From Castor canadensis (lineage: Eukaryota > Chordata > Mammalia > Rodentia > Castoridae), in assembly GCF_047511655.1 (NCBI RefSeq), contig NC_133400.1, positions 6,096,001-6,160,000 of the forward strand: a DNA stretch of 64,000 nucleotides, given 5' to 3'. The notes under the pieces were generated by a model. That model was not told where the DNA came from. It was given only the letters and a program-made list of their open reading frames with translations, and ran no database searches. Every line of letters begins with the position of its first letter. Position 1 is the stretch's first letter. Made by a program: the position numbers and the translations under genes. Shown here in pieces: positions 47,881 to 58,965 of the stretch.

Positions 47881-48461
47881 GACGCTGCTTGGAAGTGTTG
47901 AGGAGCAGACATGCTGACCTTAAGAGGGGAGGAAGTACAAGTAAGGTACCCTTCCCCACAGCTATGGTGAGGGGACACTTGAGAAGCTTGCGTGTCCATC
48001 CCATTCAGGTGACGGGGTCTGCAGTCTTCCAGCTGTTCCTATCCCCACACATACAACATGGAAGCTGCACAGGTGCCCATGGAGGCTGAGAAGGTGGACG
48101 TTCACCTAACTAAATGCCTTTAGTTAACTTTCCTCCCACATGGGTTCAGCCTTCAAGGCTTCACACTCCCCATCCCTATTCATGTGCATCAGGGTTCCTC
48201 TCCTTAATGTCTCAGCTACTTTATCTTTATTGCTGTGACTGCATTAAATACAAATAAATAATTTTCCTATCCTGCATAAAACCCAAACAGCACCATCATG
48301 TAAACCCTGTTTGTTCAATATGTTTTCTGGGTCTCAACACAAAGAACAGTTACCTTTGACCTCTGATCAGTACTTGTGAAGAAAGGTAAAACACCTAATC
48401 ACAGGGTCACACTACCTAGATGTATTTTTAATCTTCTCACAGTAAACCTAGTGTTTTGGGT

Positions 48462-48578
48462 TTTTTGTTGTTGTTGTTGTTGTTTGAGACCTGGTCTCAC
48501 TATGTAGCCCAGGCTGGCCTCAAACTGGCAATCCTACCATTTCTGCCTCTCCAGTGCTGGGATTACAGACATGTGTTT
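48462..48578 (-). mobile_element. B1-like SINE with (TTG)n head
   Basis: Antisense B1: TGAGACCTGGTCTCACTATGTAGCCCAGGCTGGCC...GTGCTGGGATTACAGACATG. A (TTG)n run (48467-48485) derives from the tail. Confidence 0.85.
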
Positions 48579-49701
48579 TACTTGTATGAAAGCAGTTTTA
48601 AATTCTCTCTGTGCCACATCTTGTTGGTGAAGTGCTAATGGCACCTTTACCTCCACGTTGCACTGAGATGAAATGTAGACGCACTCCCCCAGGAAGAGGG
48701 AGGGGATGGGAGGATTAGTAGGACCACGGTGCTGAACTCAGGATGGAGGAACTGTGTGCGCAATCTAAGATTCTTAATACTGAATCTTAGCATTTAATTA
48801 GGTCTCTGTGACTAATGTACTCTCAGTCATCATACCTGTTTCTGCTCCTAACTTCCCGGTCAGGTGTCAGATATCACTTCACCTTAGTATTATCATCAGG
48901 CCAGGTGGATTTTTAATTTCCTTTTTTCCCCTGTCTAATTAAGATTCCTTTTTCTTGATCATGTGCTTAACTTTAATCTTTTTCCACTAAATTGACAGCT
49001 CAGGTCAAATGCAGCCCTCCCTGGCTCTTATAAGAAAGCAATTACTGAACAAAACCATATTTTGGAAGAGCCTTCAGAAGTTGCCCTTATAAAGGCAGGT
49101 CTGAGAGCTCAACCCTAGAAGGAATCAGATGGGAACCAATTAATAAAACAGAAACCATAAGGTAGACAAAAATTGGACAACTGCTTGAAGAAAAACCACG
49201 TGTACTCTCTCTCTTTCTGGCTTATGATTCATGAGACTTTCCTAGGGTTTTCTGCAGAATGTGTTTGCCGAGATTGTTTTATGTGTTTATTGATATAGAA
49301 GACCAGGAAGGGAGGGGAAGACTGTGGTGCCCTTAATGACTACAAGGTTTCACCAACCTTTTTATTGCTGTTTGTCTTGCTAAATTACAGGCTTTAGCTC
49401 TGACCCTTCTGGTCAGGTCGAGCTCTTGCCTCTGATCACTGGAGCTAGTTGGAAGGTAATGAGGGAGGAATAGCATAGATAGGCCTGGCCCATTTCTGAA
49501 GCCCTTATAATCTCTAATCACACATTCCTGGCCTGACCAATGCACACATGAACCATGACTGACCTGTGCTGTTGTGACTGGCCCAGAGTGTGTAATCATA
49601 AAAAAAGAGAAAGAGTAATTTGAAGTATTTCTCACGTGATTTTTTTAAACTGAATTCTTTGAGACCTGTCCATTTTCTGGGTCCCTTAAGGTGGAACTCT
49701 T

Positions 49702-49918
49702 TTTTTTTTTTTTTGGGCAATATTGGCATTTGAACTTCGGACCTCACACTTGCTAGGTAAGCACTCTATTACTGGAGCGATCCCAACCTATTTTGCTTTA
49801 GTTTGTTTTTTGAATAGGGTCTCACACTTTTGCCCAAGGCCAACCTTGGACTGTGATACTCCTACCTCTCCCTTTCACTTAGCTGGGACAAGTATGCCCC
49901 ACCATGCCTGACCCCATA
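49702..49918 (-). mobile_element. Composite SINE with target-site duplication
   Basis: Poly(T), CATTTGAACTTCGGACC and a B1-like second half ending CCCCACCATGCCTGACCCC. Flanked by GTGGAACTCTT at 49691-49701 and 49919-49929. Confidence 0.85.
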
Positions 49919-50159
49919 GTGGAACTCTTGCAGAGACATTTAGAAAATATTAAACTCTTTTATCAGGCATCCTGTGAGTCACAACTCTTTTAACAAGATG
50001 AAATATTTCCAGAATCCTCCGTTTCCATTAATGCCATCCCCATCCTCCAGCTTCACCTGCACACTGCCTACTGTGGCCTCATTCAGTTTCTTGTCACCTC
50101 TCACCCTGTTTCCAGCTGAGCATGTGGTATATAGTCTTCACGGATGGTGTCCAGCCTAG

Positions 50160-50625
50160 ATGAGCTTCCAGCTTACCCCTGGCTTCACCTCCAACCTGGT
50201 TCCAGCCTTCACTAGAGGAAGCTTGCTTTTCAGTAAGGACCAAGGCCACCCTGCTAATTCTCTGCTACAAACCTAAAAAGGCTTCCTAAGGTTCACAGAA
50301 TGGAGTTGAGACTCCCCAGAAGACAATGCAAGGCTGTCTCCAAGATGACCCCAGCCTGTCCATCTTCCCCAAAGCATAGCTGCACTTTGTGGCTTCAGTT
50401 TGCACCCCAGCCACAATGACTCACCATGTCAGTTGCCCAACACAGCCTTCCCTGTGGCTCTCCAGTTCCCAGTGATAAACCCTGCACCTCATCTCAGCTT
50501 GTCTGAAACCTCAGAGATCCAGGCTCAGCTCTGAGCTCACTCTTCTAGGAAGTGCTCCCTGCTGCCTATCATAAAGGGGCTTCCCAACCTACCTGTTCCC
50601 TCAGCGCTGTGTTCATACTAACTTG
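50160..50625 (+). mobile_element. LINE-2 fragment
   Basis: CTCTGCTACAAACCTAAAAAGGC, CAAGATGACCCCAGCCTGTCC, GTGGCTCTCCAGTTCCC and CTCACTCTTCTAGGAAGTGCTCCC follow the L2 3' coding part. Confidence 0.55.
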
Positions 50626-50654
50626 GAACAGTGATCTTGGTTTTTTCCACTGTT

Positions 50655-50965
50655 TACTTGTGTATGGTAATGGTTTGGTCACCAGCTTGTGGGACCTTTA
50701 GGAAGTTGGGCCTAGTGGAAGAAAATTAGGTCATTGGGGGCATGACCTTGAAGGGGATAGTGGGACCCAGCCCCGTCCTCTCTCTTGGCTTCCTGACTTT
50801 GCTCCACCATCCCTTGGTGCTTTGATATAGTACCTCACATGGGCCCCAAAACAATGGATTCAACTGATCATGGACTAAAACTGTGTGCCAAAATAAACTT
50901 TTCCTCTATGTAAGTTGTTCAAGTATTTGTCTCAGTGATGGAAAGCTGACTAGCACACTTTATCC
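50655..50965 (+). mobile_element. MaLR LTR (MST/MLT1-like)
   Basis: TTAGGTCATTGGGGGCATGACC, CTCTCTCTTGGCTTCCTGAC, GCCAAAATAAACTTTTCCTC and the terminal GTGATGGAAAGCTGACTAGCACA. Confidence 0.8.
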
Positions 50966-50997
50966 TTTACATGTTTTTATGGTGGATTTCTTTTATT

Positions 50998-51222
50998 CAT
51001 TATTTTTTTGGAGGGTGGGACTGGGGTTTGAACTCGGGGTTTCACACTTGCAAAGTAGTCACTCTATCACCTGGGCCATGCCTTCTGTCCATTTTTGCTC
51101 TGGTTATTTTTGAAGATGGGGTCTTGAGAACTAGTTGCCTGGGCTGGCTTTGAACCTTGATCCTCCCTATCTCAGCCTCCCAAGTAGCTAGGATTACAGG
51201 CGTGAGCCACTGGCACCCAGCT
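50998..51222 (-). mobile_element. Composite SINE with target-site duplication
   Basis: GGGTTTGAACTCGGGG, then B1-like GAACTAGTTGCCTGGGCTGGC...GGATTACAGGCGTGAGCCAC. Flanked by GATTTCTTTTATT at 50985-50997 and 51223-51235. Confidence 0.85.
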
Positions 51223-51239
51223 GATTTCTTTTATTTTTT

Positions 51240-51322
51240 AATTTTTGGTGGCACTGGTGTTTGACTCAGAGCATCACACTTGCTAGGCAGGTGCTCTTTC
51301 GCTTGAGCCACGCCCTCAGCCC
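51240..51322 (-). mobile_element. tRNA-derived SINE
   Basis: TTTTTGGTGGCACTGGTGTTTGACTC...GCTAGGCAGGTGCTCTTTCGCTTGAGCC, directly after the previous element. Confidence 0.8.
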
Positions 51323-51559
51323 CCTATAGATGTTTACAAAAGTCTCTGTCTTATTGAGCTTGGTGTCCTTTTCATCCCATAACTCATCACCTTCTAGGAG
51401 GTAAAGTTAAAGTGGCAGCATTAAACTGCATGCACAACAATGACTCTTAGTTCAGGGTCCCTTCCTAATTTGTGCCTGTCGCCGTCTTGCTAAATTAGAT
51501 GTATTTCATGGAGTTCAAAATCTCCATGAGTCCAGCTGCTGTGCTCTGGGTTCAAGTGA

Positions 51560-51960
51560 GGACACTGCATGAAAAAGGCAGGCCTCAGTTCTCACGTAAC
51601 CTCTGTTCTATGGGGAGGAGATCAATAATTTTTTAAAAAGTAAACAGTTTTAGATGACAAGATGTGCTGGAAGAAAATAGAGCAGCATGTAGAGTAAGGG
51701 GGAGCTCTGTTAGATAGGATAGCCAGAAGCCTCTCTGAGGAGGTGACATCTGAGCAGACTTTGATGTTGAGAAAGCTGCAGCCAGGCAAGGACCTGGTGG
51801 AGCCGTGTGTCACACCAAGGTGAGAACAGGAAGCACTGGTGGGCTTGGCAACTTTTAGGACAGAAGAGAAAGTCCATGTGATTGGAGTGCAGAGTGTCAG
51901 TGGCTAAAGATGGGCAGATGAGACCAGTCAGGAGGTGAAGGTCAGAAGGATTCAGTGTCA
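51560..51960 (-). mobile_element. LINE-2 fragment (antisense)
   Basis: AAGCCTCTCTGAGGAGGTGACATCTGAGCAGA is a hallmark of antisense L2. The preceding part (ACAAGATGTGCTGGAAGAAAAT) and following part fit the order. Confidence 0.65.
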
Positions 51961-52074
51961 GTACCTGATATCTACTGTGCCTGTCAACAGCATCGTGTAG
52001 CAGAATGGACTACATTTATTTTTATGGCTACCCCAAATCCAAAAGGGAGCATTCTACACAGAAAACAGAGCTGA

Positions 52075-52145
52075 GGTGTAGCCCACTTGTAGAGTACTTG
52101 CCCAGCATGTGTGGTTCAGTACCTAGCACCACAAAACAAAATTAT
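52075..52145 (+). mobile_element. ID-like SINE, diverged
   Basis: GCTGAGGTGTAGCCCACTTGTAGAGTAC...GTACCTAGCACCACAAAAC. Confidence 0.65.
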
Positions 52146-52699
52146 AAAGTCATAGTTAGGTATAATTAGATGTGTCAAAGGTGTGCATTGCATTGGTCTT
52201 CATAAGTTTTCCTGTAAGCACAGCTGTGGCACTAGCCTAGTGGAACGTTTAGAAGCCATCGGTCATCCTCCACAGTTTTTCTCAGTTCCTCTGGTGTTTC
52301 TTTCTCTTCTTCCACATAACCTCAAGTTCCGTGTCTCTTGGTGAACTTTGTCACTGACTCTGCATGGATGACCTGATTAGCCTCCCTGTCGATCTGGTAC
52401 ACTCCACAGGTATCCAGAAGAATTTGTCCACCTCTTTATAACCCTGTGCTTTTGAGAAGTCTAGCTATGTGTGGCCTGTGAAAATAAACAACTCAAATTC
52501 CCAGACTTTAGAGCTTGAGGGAGAGGAGATTTGAGAAGGAGCATCCATAGGATGCCCAAGCTATGTCAGCTACTGCAGGATCTTCACAAGCCCGGGAGCT
52601 TGTCATCAGCTCTATGTTCTGATCAAAGCCACAGGCTCAGTGGGATTAACTAGTCCAAGTCACACAACTGGTAAATGGGCTCTGAAGTCCATTTTCTTT

Positions 52700-52925
52700 C
52701 CTCATTCAGAGTCAGTGTTTTAGGACTAAAAGTATAGACTCCTGGGGTCAACCTGCCATTGGTGTAACCCCAGGTAAGCTTGGGAAAGTTATTTATCCTC
52801 TCTGTGCTCTGTTTTCCTTAGCTGGAAGACAGGTGCTAGTAGTATTTTCCTGGTGGGATTATTAAAAGGATTAGCTAGCTCATAGATGTGTGAGTGCTTA
52901 CCGTGCTGCCCGGCATCTAGTAGCA
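52700..52925 (+). repeat. MIR
   Basis: GCTTGGGAAAGTTATTTATCCTCTCTGTGC...GGATTATTAAAAGGATTAGC...CTTACCGTGCTGCCCGGC in MIR order. Confidence 0.7.
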
Positions 52926-53605
52926 AGCACTGCCAATGTCTGTCATTGTTATTCTTTCCACGGCTTTTTCAGAAGCTTTAATAAACCAGAGGCCTAAGCC
53001 AGAGGCCCAACTCCAGGGCCCCACATGTTGGGTCCAACCACTTACTCCAGCACACCAAGTAAATAGACAAGTAGTGGTGCGGGCATAGGCACACCACAGG
53101 AGAGGCAAAGTAAGCACTTCAGCCCATATTTGGGGTACATATGAGCTTTAAGTTGAAATAGAGGAAGAACTGGCGTTGGGGATAAGAGGCATACATAATT
53201 ATTAAACAGTCCTGGTCACAGGTGTAGTCTGGTGGACAGAGGTGGGCAGAGCTGTTGTTTGGTTGGTTATCACCTCAGAATTGGTTAGGCATGGCCTGGT
53301 CATGATTGCCTGTGGGGTAGTTTCTGACTCTTCTCACAAAATGCTTTCCATCAGTCCTGTCCTTTCTGAATTCCACAATGGCTACAAGGTGATTACAGAG
53401 AGAATGGCTCAGAGTAAAGGGATAAAAAATGGAGGCCGGGCTGCCAAACTTTTGATCTGCTTTAGTTACCTTGTACATTTGCAGACCTAAGTAAGGAATT
53501 GGTGCTTTTTAGCAAAAGCAGTTTTTGAGTACCTATTTTATTATATTAAGAGTTCCTAAAACAGCACAGCATGCAACTTGCACAGGAGAAAGTGAGATCC
53601 AGAGA

Positions 53606-53665
53606 AGTGTCTTGGCTAAGTTCACATCCATCATCACTGAGGGATGTGAACTTAGCCAAGACACT
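53606..53665. repeat. Perfect 24-bp inverted repeat with 12-nt spacer
   Basis: Arm 1 is 53606-53629 (starts AGTGTCTTGGC), arm 2 is 53642-53665 (ends GCCAAGACACT), with spacer 53630-53641. Every base of the two arms is complementary. It lies in a MIR-like stretch in SDR42E1 intron 1. Confidence 0.95.
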
Positions 53666-54334
53666 GTATTGTATGCTGTATTCCCACCCACCCACCCCCA
53701 TTTTTCCCTTTCCTATGCATGTTTCAGTCTCCCGTTCACAGCTATCTGCTGCATGTGCCCTTCATCCTGTGTGACCCCAGCCCATGCTGCTCCCTCAGCA
53801 CCTGGCTCCATGCTCTTTTTGTTCAAGTCCACTTACAGGTAGCAGATACAGGGCCCAGCTTGGAGGGGACAGTACTCCAGCTCTTGGATGCTTGCAGCCT
53901 CCCTGCTTAACCACACCTGTGTCTCTGTCTTGTTGACTTGAGCGTGTGTGTCTGTCTGTCTGTGTTTTGTGTCCCCAGTGCCTTTGAGGACTTGTACCTC
54001 TCTAGTTCCATTTCTTTCCTTACAGGGAAGGAGTTGTATAGCTCATTTTTTGCCTGTTTTGTTTTATTCTTGAGAGAAGGGGGTCTTGCAACCTGGAGAG
54101 GATTTTGGAGAAGGGGGGAAGACAGATTAGGAAGAAGAGAGAAGCAGTCCCCAAGGTGCTCAGCACTTACACTTAGAGCACTTGCAAGATCTCGGGGGTT
54201 GAGGGAGCATAGTTTGCTACATAAAGGAGTTTTCTTTCATTTTTGTAAGTATAGAGTTAATAAAACAGTATTAAACAAAGCAAGCTGTAGTGTACCTTTT
54301 TAAACAAAAGATGTTGGAAGCTTCCATAGAGTTC

Positions 54335-54470
54335 TGTATTTGATTTCCTAGTACCTTGTGAGGTAAGCAGGACAGATATTACTGTCCTTGTATTACATGG
54401 ACAGGAAGTAAAGAGGGGGCAGCTAATATCACATAGCTGTGACTAGAACACAGGTCTGAACACCTCTTGC
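54335..54470 (+). repeat. MIR fragment
   Basis: CCTTGTGAGGTAAGCAGGACAG...ACAGGAAGTAAAGAGG...TATCACATAGCTGTGACTAG. Confidence 0.55.
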
Positions 54471-54503
54471 TACTAGAGCAGATTACCTTTTTTTATCTTC
54501 TCT

Positions 54504-54591
54504 TTCTTTCCTTTTTTTTCTTTTGTTAGTGCTAGGGATCAAACCCACAGCTTTGTGCATGGTAGGCACTGAGTTATATCTTCAGTCCCCT
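54504..54591 (-). mobile_element. ID-like SINE
   Basis: Antisense T-rich start, then GTGCTAGGGATCAAACCCACAGC...CACTGAGTTATATCTTCAGTCCCC. It ends about 80 bp before the exon 2 acceptor. Confidence 0.75.
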
Positions 54592-54698
54592 TTTTATTCC
54601 TGTTAATTCAAAACTAGGGTTGATCACATTTGCATTTGGGTTATAATATTGTTGTATACTTTTTTTCTTATAGGTCCAATTACACTTGACTACGACAT

Positions 54699-56361
54699 AT
54701 GGACTCCCAAAGATCTCCAAAGGAAACTGTCCTCATTACAGGAGGAGGTGGCTATTTTGGTTTCCGGTCAGTGTATCTACAAAATTTGCCCATGGAATTA
54801 TTTTACTGGTGGTTGTTGCAAACAAGTGTAGCTTTCACTTCTGACATTAATTCAGTATATTTTTACTTGTTTATGTATTGTTAAACCAAAAATGAATTCT
54901 GTGGCCCACAACCCAGACATTGAAATTGAAACCACAGATATATTCCCCTTCAAGAAAAATTCTTTATAAAAGGTAGTAAACTGGGTCATGGTGATGCCCC
55001 AAAGACAATTTAAAATAATGCTGTGCTTTCAGAATGATGTCATTATAATTTAGGTAAACGAGAAAATTCTTGTTTTTAAAAATTGGAGTAAGTAATGCTT
55101 GTATGAATGAACATGTAAAGTGAGGGACTCAGGATGAGTCAAGAAGACTTGGATTACCCATACCCTAATCGGCTAGTTATTTTAGACTTTTTCCCTGGAC
55201 ACAGCCTATGGGTGACTTGATCTAGTTTTTAATCTTTCTGATTTCAGCCTTGGCTGTGCTCTAAAGCAGACGGGAGTCTGTGTGCTTCTGTTTGATATCA
55301 GCAGACCTGCTGAAGCCATTCCAGAAGGAATCCAGTTCGTATGTGGAGATATCCGCCACCTCTCTGATGTGGAGAAAGCCTTCCAGGGTGAGAACATCAC
55401 ATGTGTGTTCCATATCGCCTCTCATGGTATGTCTGGGCGGGAGCAGCTGAATCAAAAGCTGATTGAAGAAGTGAACGTGGGCGGCACGGACAACATCCTC
55501 CAGGTCTGCCGGAGGAGAGGTGTGCCCAGGTTAATTTACACAAGCACGTTCAATGTCATCTTTGGAGGTCAAGTCATCAGAAACGGGGATGAGTCTCTGC
55601 CTTACCTTCCTCTTCACCTGCACCCTGATCACTATTCTCGAACCAAATCTATCGCAGAGAAGAAGGTGCTGGAGGCGAACGGCTCAGCCCTGGAACGAGG
55701 CCATGGGGTCCTAAGAACTTGTGCTCTGAGGCCAGCTGGCATCTATGGGCCAGGAGAACAAAGGCATCTTCCCAGGATAGTGAGCTATGTCGAGAGGGGC
55801 CTGTTCAAGTTTGTGTACGGGGATCCCCAGAGCCTGGTCGAGTTTGTCCATGTGGATAACTTGGTGCAGGCTCACATTCTGGCCTCAGAGGCCCTGAAAG
55901 CTGACAAGGGCCATGTTGCCTCTGGGCAGCCCTACTTCATCTCAGATGGCAGACCAGTGAACAACTTTGAGTTCTTCCGGCCATTGGTTGAGGGCCTGGG
56001 CTACACTTTCCCATCCATCCGCCTGCCTCTGGCCCTCATCTACTGCTTTGCTTTCCTGACAGAGATGGCCCACTTCATTTTGGGCCGACTCTACAACTTC
56101 CAGCCCTTCCTCACCCGCACTGAAGTTTATAAAACTGGCGTCACACATTACTTTAGCATAGAGAAAGCCAAAAAGGAGCTAGGCTATAAGGCTCAGCCAT
56201 TTGACCTGCAGGAAGTGGTAGAGTGGTTTATAGCCCATGGGCATGGCAGAAGTTCTGGAAGTCGAGACTCAGAATGTCTTGTTTGGGATGTGCTGTTGAT
56301 CTTACTCTTGGTCATATCAGTTCTCACCTGGCTTCCTTCTTCTGTGATTCTCTCAATATGA
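54699..56361 (+). CDS. SDR42E1: Short-chain dehydrogenase/reductase family 42E member 1 (join 54699-54766, 55248-56361)
   Basis: The spliced frame is 1182 nt and encodes 393 residues plus stop, the length I recall for human SDR42E1. Exon 2 begins at 54674 after a polypyrimidine tract and TAG, starts coding at ATG 54699, and ends ...TTCCG before GTCAGT. Exon 3 starts after TTTCAG at 55248, restoring CGC (Arg23). Visible features are the NAD(P)-binding TGGGGYFG at residues 14-21, an acidic FDIS at 38-41, GDIRHLSDVEKAF after the next strand, YTSTFNV with the candidate catalytic Ser/Thr near 121-123, and catalytic YSRTK (Tyr152, Lys156). RPAGIYGPGEQ is the 3-beta-HSD/epimerase substrate-loop signature. 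Hydrophobic segments at about 285-301 and 367-391 suggest ER membrane association, the second as a C-terminal anchor. The family is related to 3-beta-HSD/NSDHL. Human SDR42E1 has been linked to vitamin D and sterol metabolism; its exact substrate is not readable here. The frame is intact. Confidence 0.97.
54767..55247 (+). other. SDR42E1: SDR42E1 intron between the two coding exons
   Basis: A 481-bp intron with donor G|GTCAGT and acceptor TTTCTGATTTCAG|CC. It splits Arg23 after its second base (phase 2), just after the dinucleotide-binding motif. Reading through it from exon 2 reaches a stop after about 38 further codons, so intron retention would give a short truncated product. No repeat is recognised in it. 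Confidence 0.9.
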
Positions 56362-56480
56362 AGGAAGAGCTAGAAATAGGAGCTGATCACACTTGCTGGG
56401 ATGTTTTTCGAAACCACAGTTTAAAAATACATTTCATGTTGTCTGGTGCCATACTTGGCTTTTCAAATTACCACTTTAAG
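56362..56480 (+). other. SDR42E1: SDR42E1 3' UTR, first part
   Basis: Non-repeat sequence directly after the stop codon (TGA, 56359-56361) up to an inserted L1 tail at 56487. The 3' UTR must extend at least into or beyond that insert, because no poly(A) signal occurs before it. AATAAA motifs near 56531 and 56539 come from the L1 stub. Where the native signal lies is not clear. Confidence 0.6.
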
Positions 56481-56486
56481 AGTAGG

Positions 56487-56554
56487 CGGGGAGCAGGAGG
56501 GAGAAATGGCCCAAACAATGTATGCACATATGAATAAATGAATAAAGGGAAAAA
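56487..56554 (+). mobile_element. 5'-truncated L1 3' end inserted in SDR42E1 3' UTR
   Basis: About 68 bp ending GGGAGAAATGGCCCAAAC...GAATAAATGAATAAAGGG plus an A-rich tail, matching the L1 3' ends at 21886-22307 and 59160-59424. It is flanked by a 9-bp target-site duplication, AAGAGTAGG, at 56478-56486 and 56555-56563. It contains two AATAAA hexamers. Confidence 0.8.
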
Positions 56555-56565
56555 AAGAGTAGGTT

Positions 56566-56660
56566 CTTTGGGCATGAGTCATAGCTCAAGTGGTAGAGTG
56601 CTTGCCTAGCAAGTGTGAGGTTCTGAGTTCAAACCCCAGTACTGCTGAAAAAGAGAAAAA
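56566..56660 (+). mobile_element. tRNA-derived SINE
   Basis: A SINE immediately after the L1 stub: a tRNA-like A box (TAGCTCAAGTGGTAGAG), a B box (GTTCAAACCCC) and an A-rich tail. It is a transposed element and not a tRNA gene. Confidence 0.8.
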
Positions 56661-57794
56661 GAATAGATTCATTAATTAAATATTTCTTACCTTTTCTCCT
56701 AAATGACCCTGTGGGAGAAAAGAAGAGGCAAAGATAAGTTTGAAGTTTGGCTTCTATGTCCTTGCACCTTAGATTGGGGCCATAGAAAGTCATTCTGGAG
56801 CCCTAGGTGGGGCTTGATGGTTGGAAGTTATCTTTTTTAAATATCTCAAAAGTCAAAAATACACTTATTTCCCTTTCACACATTTAGCATCTACATTAAG
56901 AGGACTAAAACTCAGACTGATATGGAAATGGCAAAAATGAACAGGTTTGAAAATGTGGAAAACACTAACTTGACCCAGATCTCTAACAGACAAGCCTGGC
57001 TGTCACAGAGAGGCACTAGCTGTGCACAGCGTAAGCTTTAGGAGTGAACATTTGCCCTTTGCAATACAAGAACATTCCACCTATGTGACCACATGGTAAT
57101 GTTGAAAGGTAAGCAAATAGACTTTTATCCTACTTCACAGGCTTCTTCTGAGGATTAAATTGTACAAAGTCCCACTCAACATATACAAGCTATTATTCTT
57201 CTCATTATTGTCTTTATGAATTCCTTTTGAGGGTTTTCTTTCTCAGAATTCTCTTCAGGAGGGTTTTGTTACTGAGCTTTTGGGAATGTGTTTGGGTATT
57301 CCCTCAGAGTCTGCAACAGTATGTGCTCAGTGTCTGTAAAGTTCTGACCTCTTAGGATGAACTGAAGTTTAGGAAACAGCTAAAATCTGATGATTAAGAA
57401 GGTGACACCAATGATACCATATTTTATTTTAAAATGTCACACAACTCTAAAATGTGGCTTTCTGACTGGGGAGAAATTGGGCTCTGAAGGCAACTTCCAC
57501 TGAGGAACAATGGCAGGATTGTCTTGACTACCCACAGGACTGCCAAGGAGGATATTCAAGTTACAAGGTTGCCTAGAAACAGAGTGGAAAGAAGACAGAT
57601 TTTTTTACCAGTGCCAGGATTTCATGCATGGGGAGGATAGTATTGCAACATGACAGAGGATAGTTGCTATGGGGTGTTATGCTTGAGTTATTCCAGGAGT
57701 ATTTGAAAATACACATAGATGAGCAGAACTTGTTGAATGCTGCCTGGATGTCTTGGAAAAAAGCCCTGAACTTGGTGTTGGAAGACCTGTGCCA

Positions 57795-57980
57795 TAAATA
57801 TTTTGTGTGGATTTAACCAAGTACCTGGAGTCTCTTTAGAACTTGGTTTCCTCGTCTGGAAGATGGGACTGACTGTATTTGCCCTTTTTGCAAACTCACC
57901 TGGCTCAAACAGTTTGAGCATAAAACAAGATGTATTGAAAGTACATAGAAATATAGAAATTACAACATAAATATGAAGTG
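57795..57980 (+). repeat. MIR fragment
   Basis: TTTAGAACTTGGTTTCCTCGTCTGGAAGATGGGAC resembles the MIR core. Confidence 0.45.
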
Positions 57981-58494
57981 GTAGTGGTGGTTATTATTTC
58001 CAGGAAAGTGTTTTTGGAGTCTTTCCTATCATGAAGAAGCATTTGCTCTGCTCTGGGGTAACTTCTGTGAGTACCCACAGCACAGCCAGCACTCAGGGCA
58101 CTCTAGAGCATTTCTGTGCCCTCTGCAGACTTGCAGGATAGAAGTGACACAGCACATCCGTGTGAGAAAGTCACTGATACATGGGTAAGTACAGAAAAGC
58201 ATGCCCCTTGTCACTGAGAGGTAGCACAGGCTTCCACAACAATGAAAGATGGGTACTTCTCAGTTTTCTTAGATCAAGTATACGGAGCATAGTGAGGTTT
58301 TTGTTTGTTGGTTTGGGAGTATTTCCCTCATAATTAGGATACCTAAAAGAAACTCCTGATCAGTATGTGGGCTTCATTGTCAGCCTGGTCTGTGGCCTAC
58401 TTGCCATTCCACAGCATTTGATGCCGGTGTCAACTCCCTCCTTAAAACATAATTTACTTTTATGAACTCACACTCTTCTGGTCTTTGTTCTCAT

Positions 58495-58965
58495 ATCACT
58501 TATCTATTATTACATGACAAATTAGTCCCTTCCCCCCAAAAAAAAAAAACCAGATGACTTTAAACAACAAATATTACCTGCTAGTTTTTGTGGCACAGGA
58601 ATTGGGTGAGATTTAACTGAGTACTCTTGCTTAGGACTCTGAGGGTCATCTCAGGAAGACAGATAGCACTGCAATCATCTGAAAGCATGGCTGGTGCTGG
58701 AGGATCCACATCCAGGATGGTTTCTCCACGAGATCTGACAGGAGGCCTCAGTTCCTCACCACGTGGACAAGAGCTGGTTCAATGTCCACATTACAGGGGA
58801 CAGTTTCCTCCAGAGCAGGTGATCCAAGAGGGCAAGGTGAAAGCTGAAGGTTTCACAACTTGGCCTTAGATGTCACACACTGTCACTCCATGGCATATTG
58901 GTTACAGAGATCAATTCTATACCACGTGGGAGGGAAATACACAAAAGTGTGAATACCAGACAGTG
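58495..58965 (-). mobile_element. MLT1-type MaLR LTR, antisense
   Basis: TATCTATTATTACATGACAAATTAG, ATCATCTGAAAGCATGGCTGGTGCTGG, GGAGGCCTCAGTTCCTCACCACGTGG, GTCACACACTGTCAC and ACACAAAAGTGTGAATACCAG follow antisense MLT1 from 3' to 5' end. Confidence 0.8.

Larger units (their letters stand above)
46608..54673 (+). other. SDR42E1: SDR42E1 intron 1 (inferred)
   Basis: Inferred intron between the CpG-island exon and the first coding exon. It holds MIR, L2, MaLR, SINE and simple-repeat pieces listed separately, plus a perfect 24-bp inverted repeat. Stretches where I recognise nothing are about 46700-47290, 47885-48460, 48580-49690, 51965-52690, 52925-53600 and 53670-54335. Confidence 0.6.

Noticed and set aside
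54699..54884. SDR42E1 exon 2 read through as a 61-residue protein
   Set aside because: The correct product splices at 54766. Read-through leaves the family sequence at once.
55942..56148. Antisense frame inside SDR42E1 exon 3
   Set aside because: Shadow of the real coding exon.
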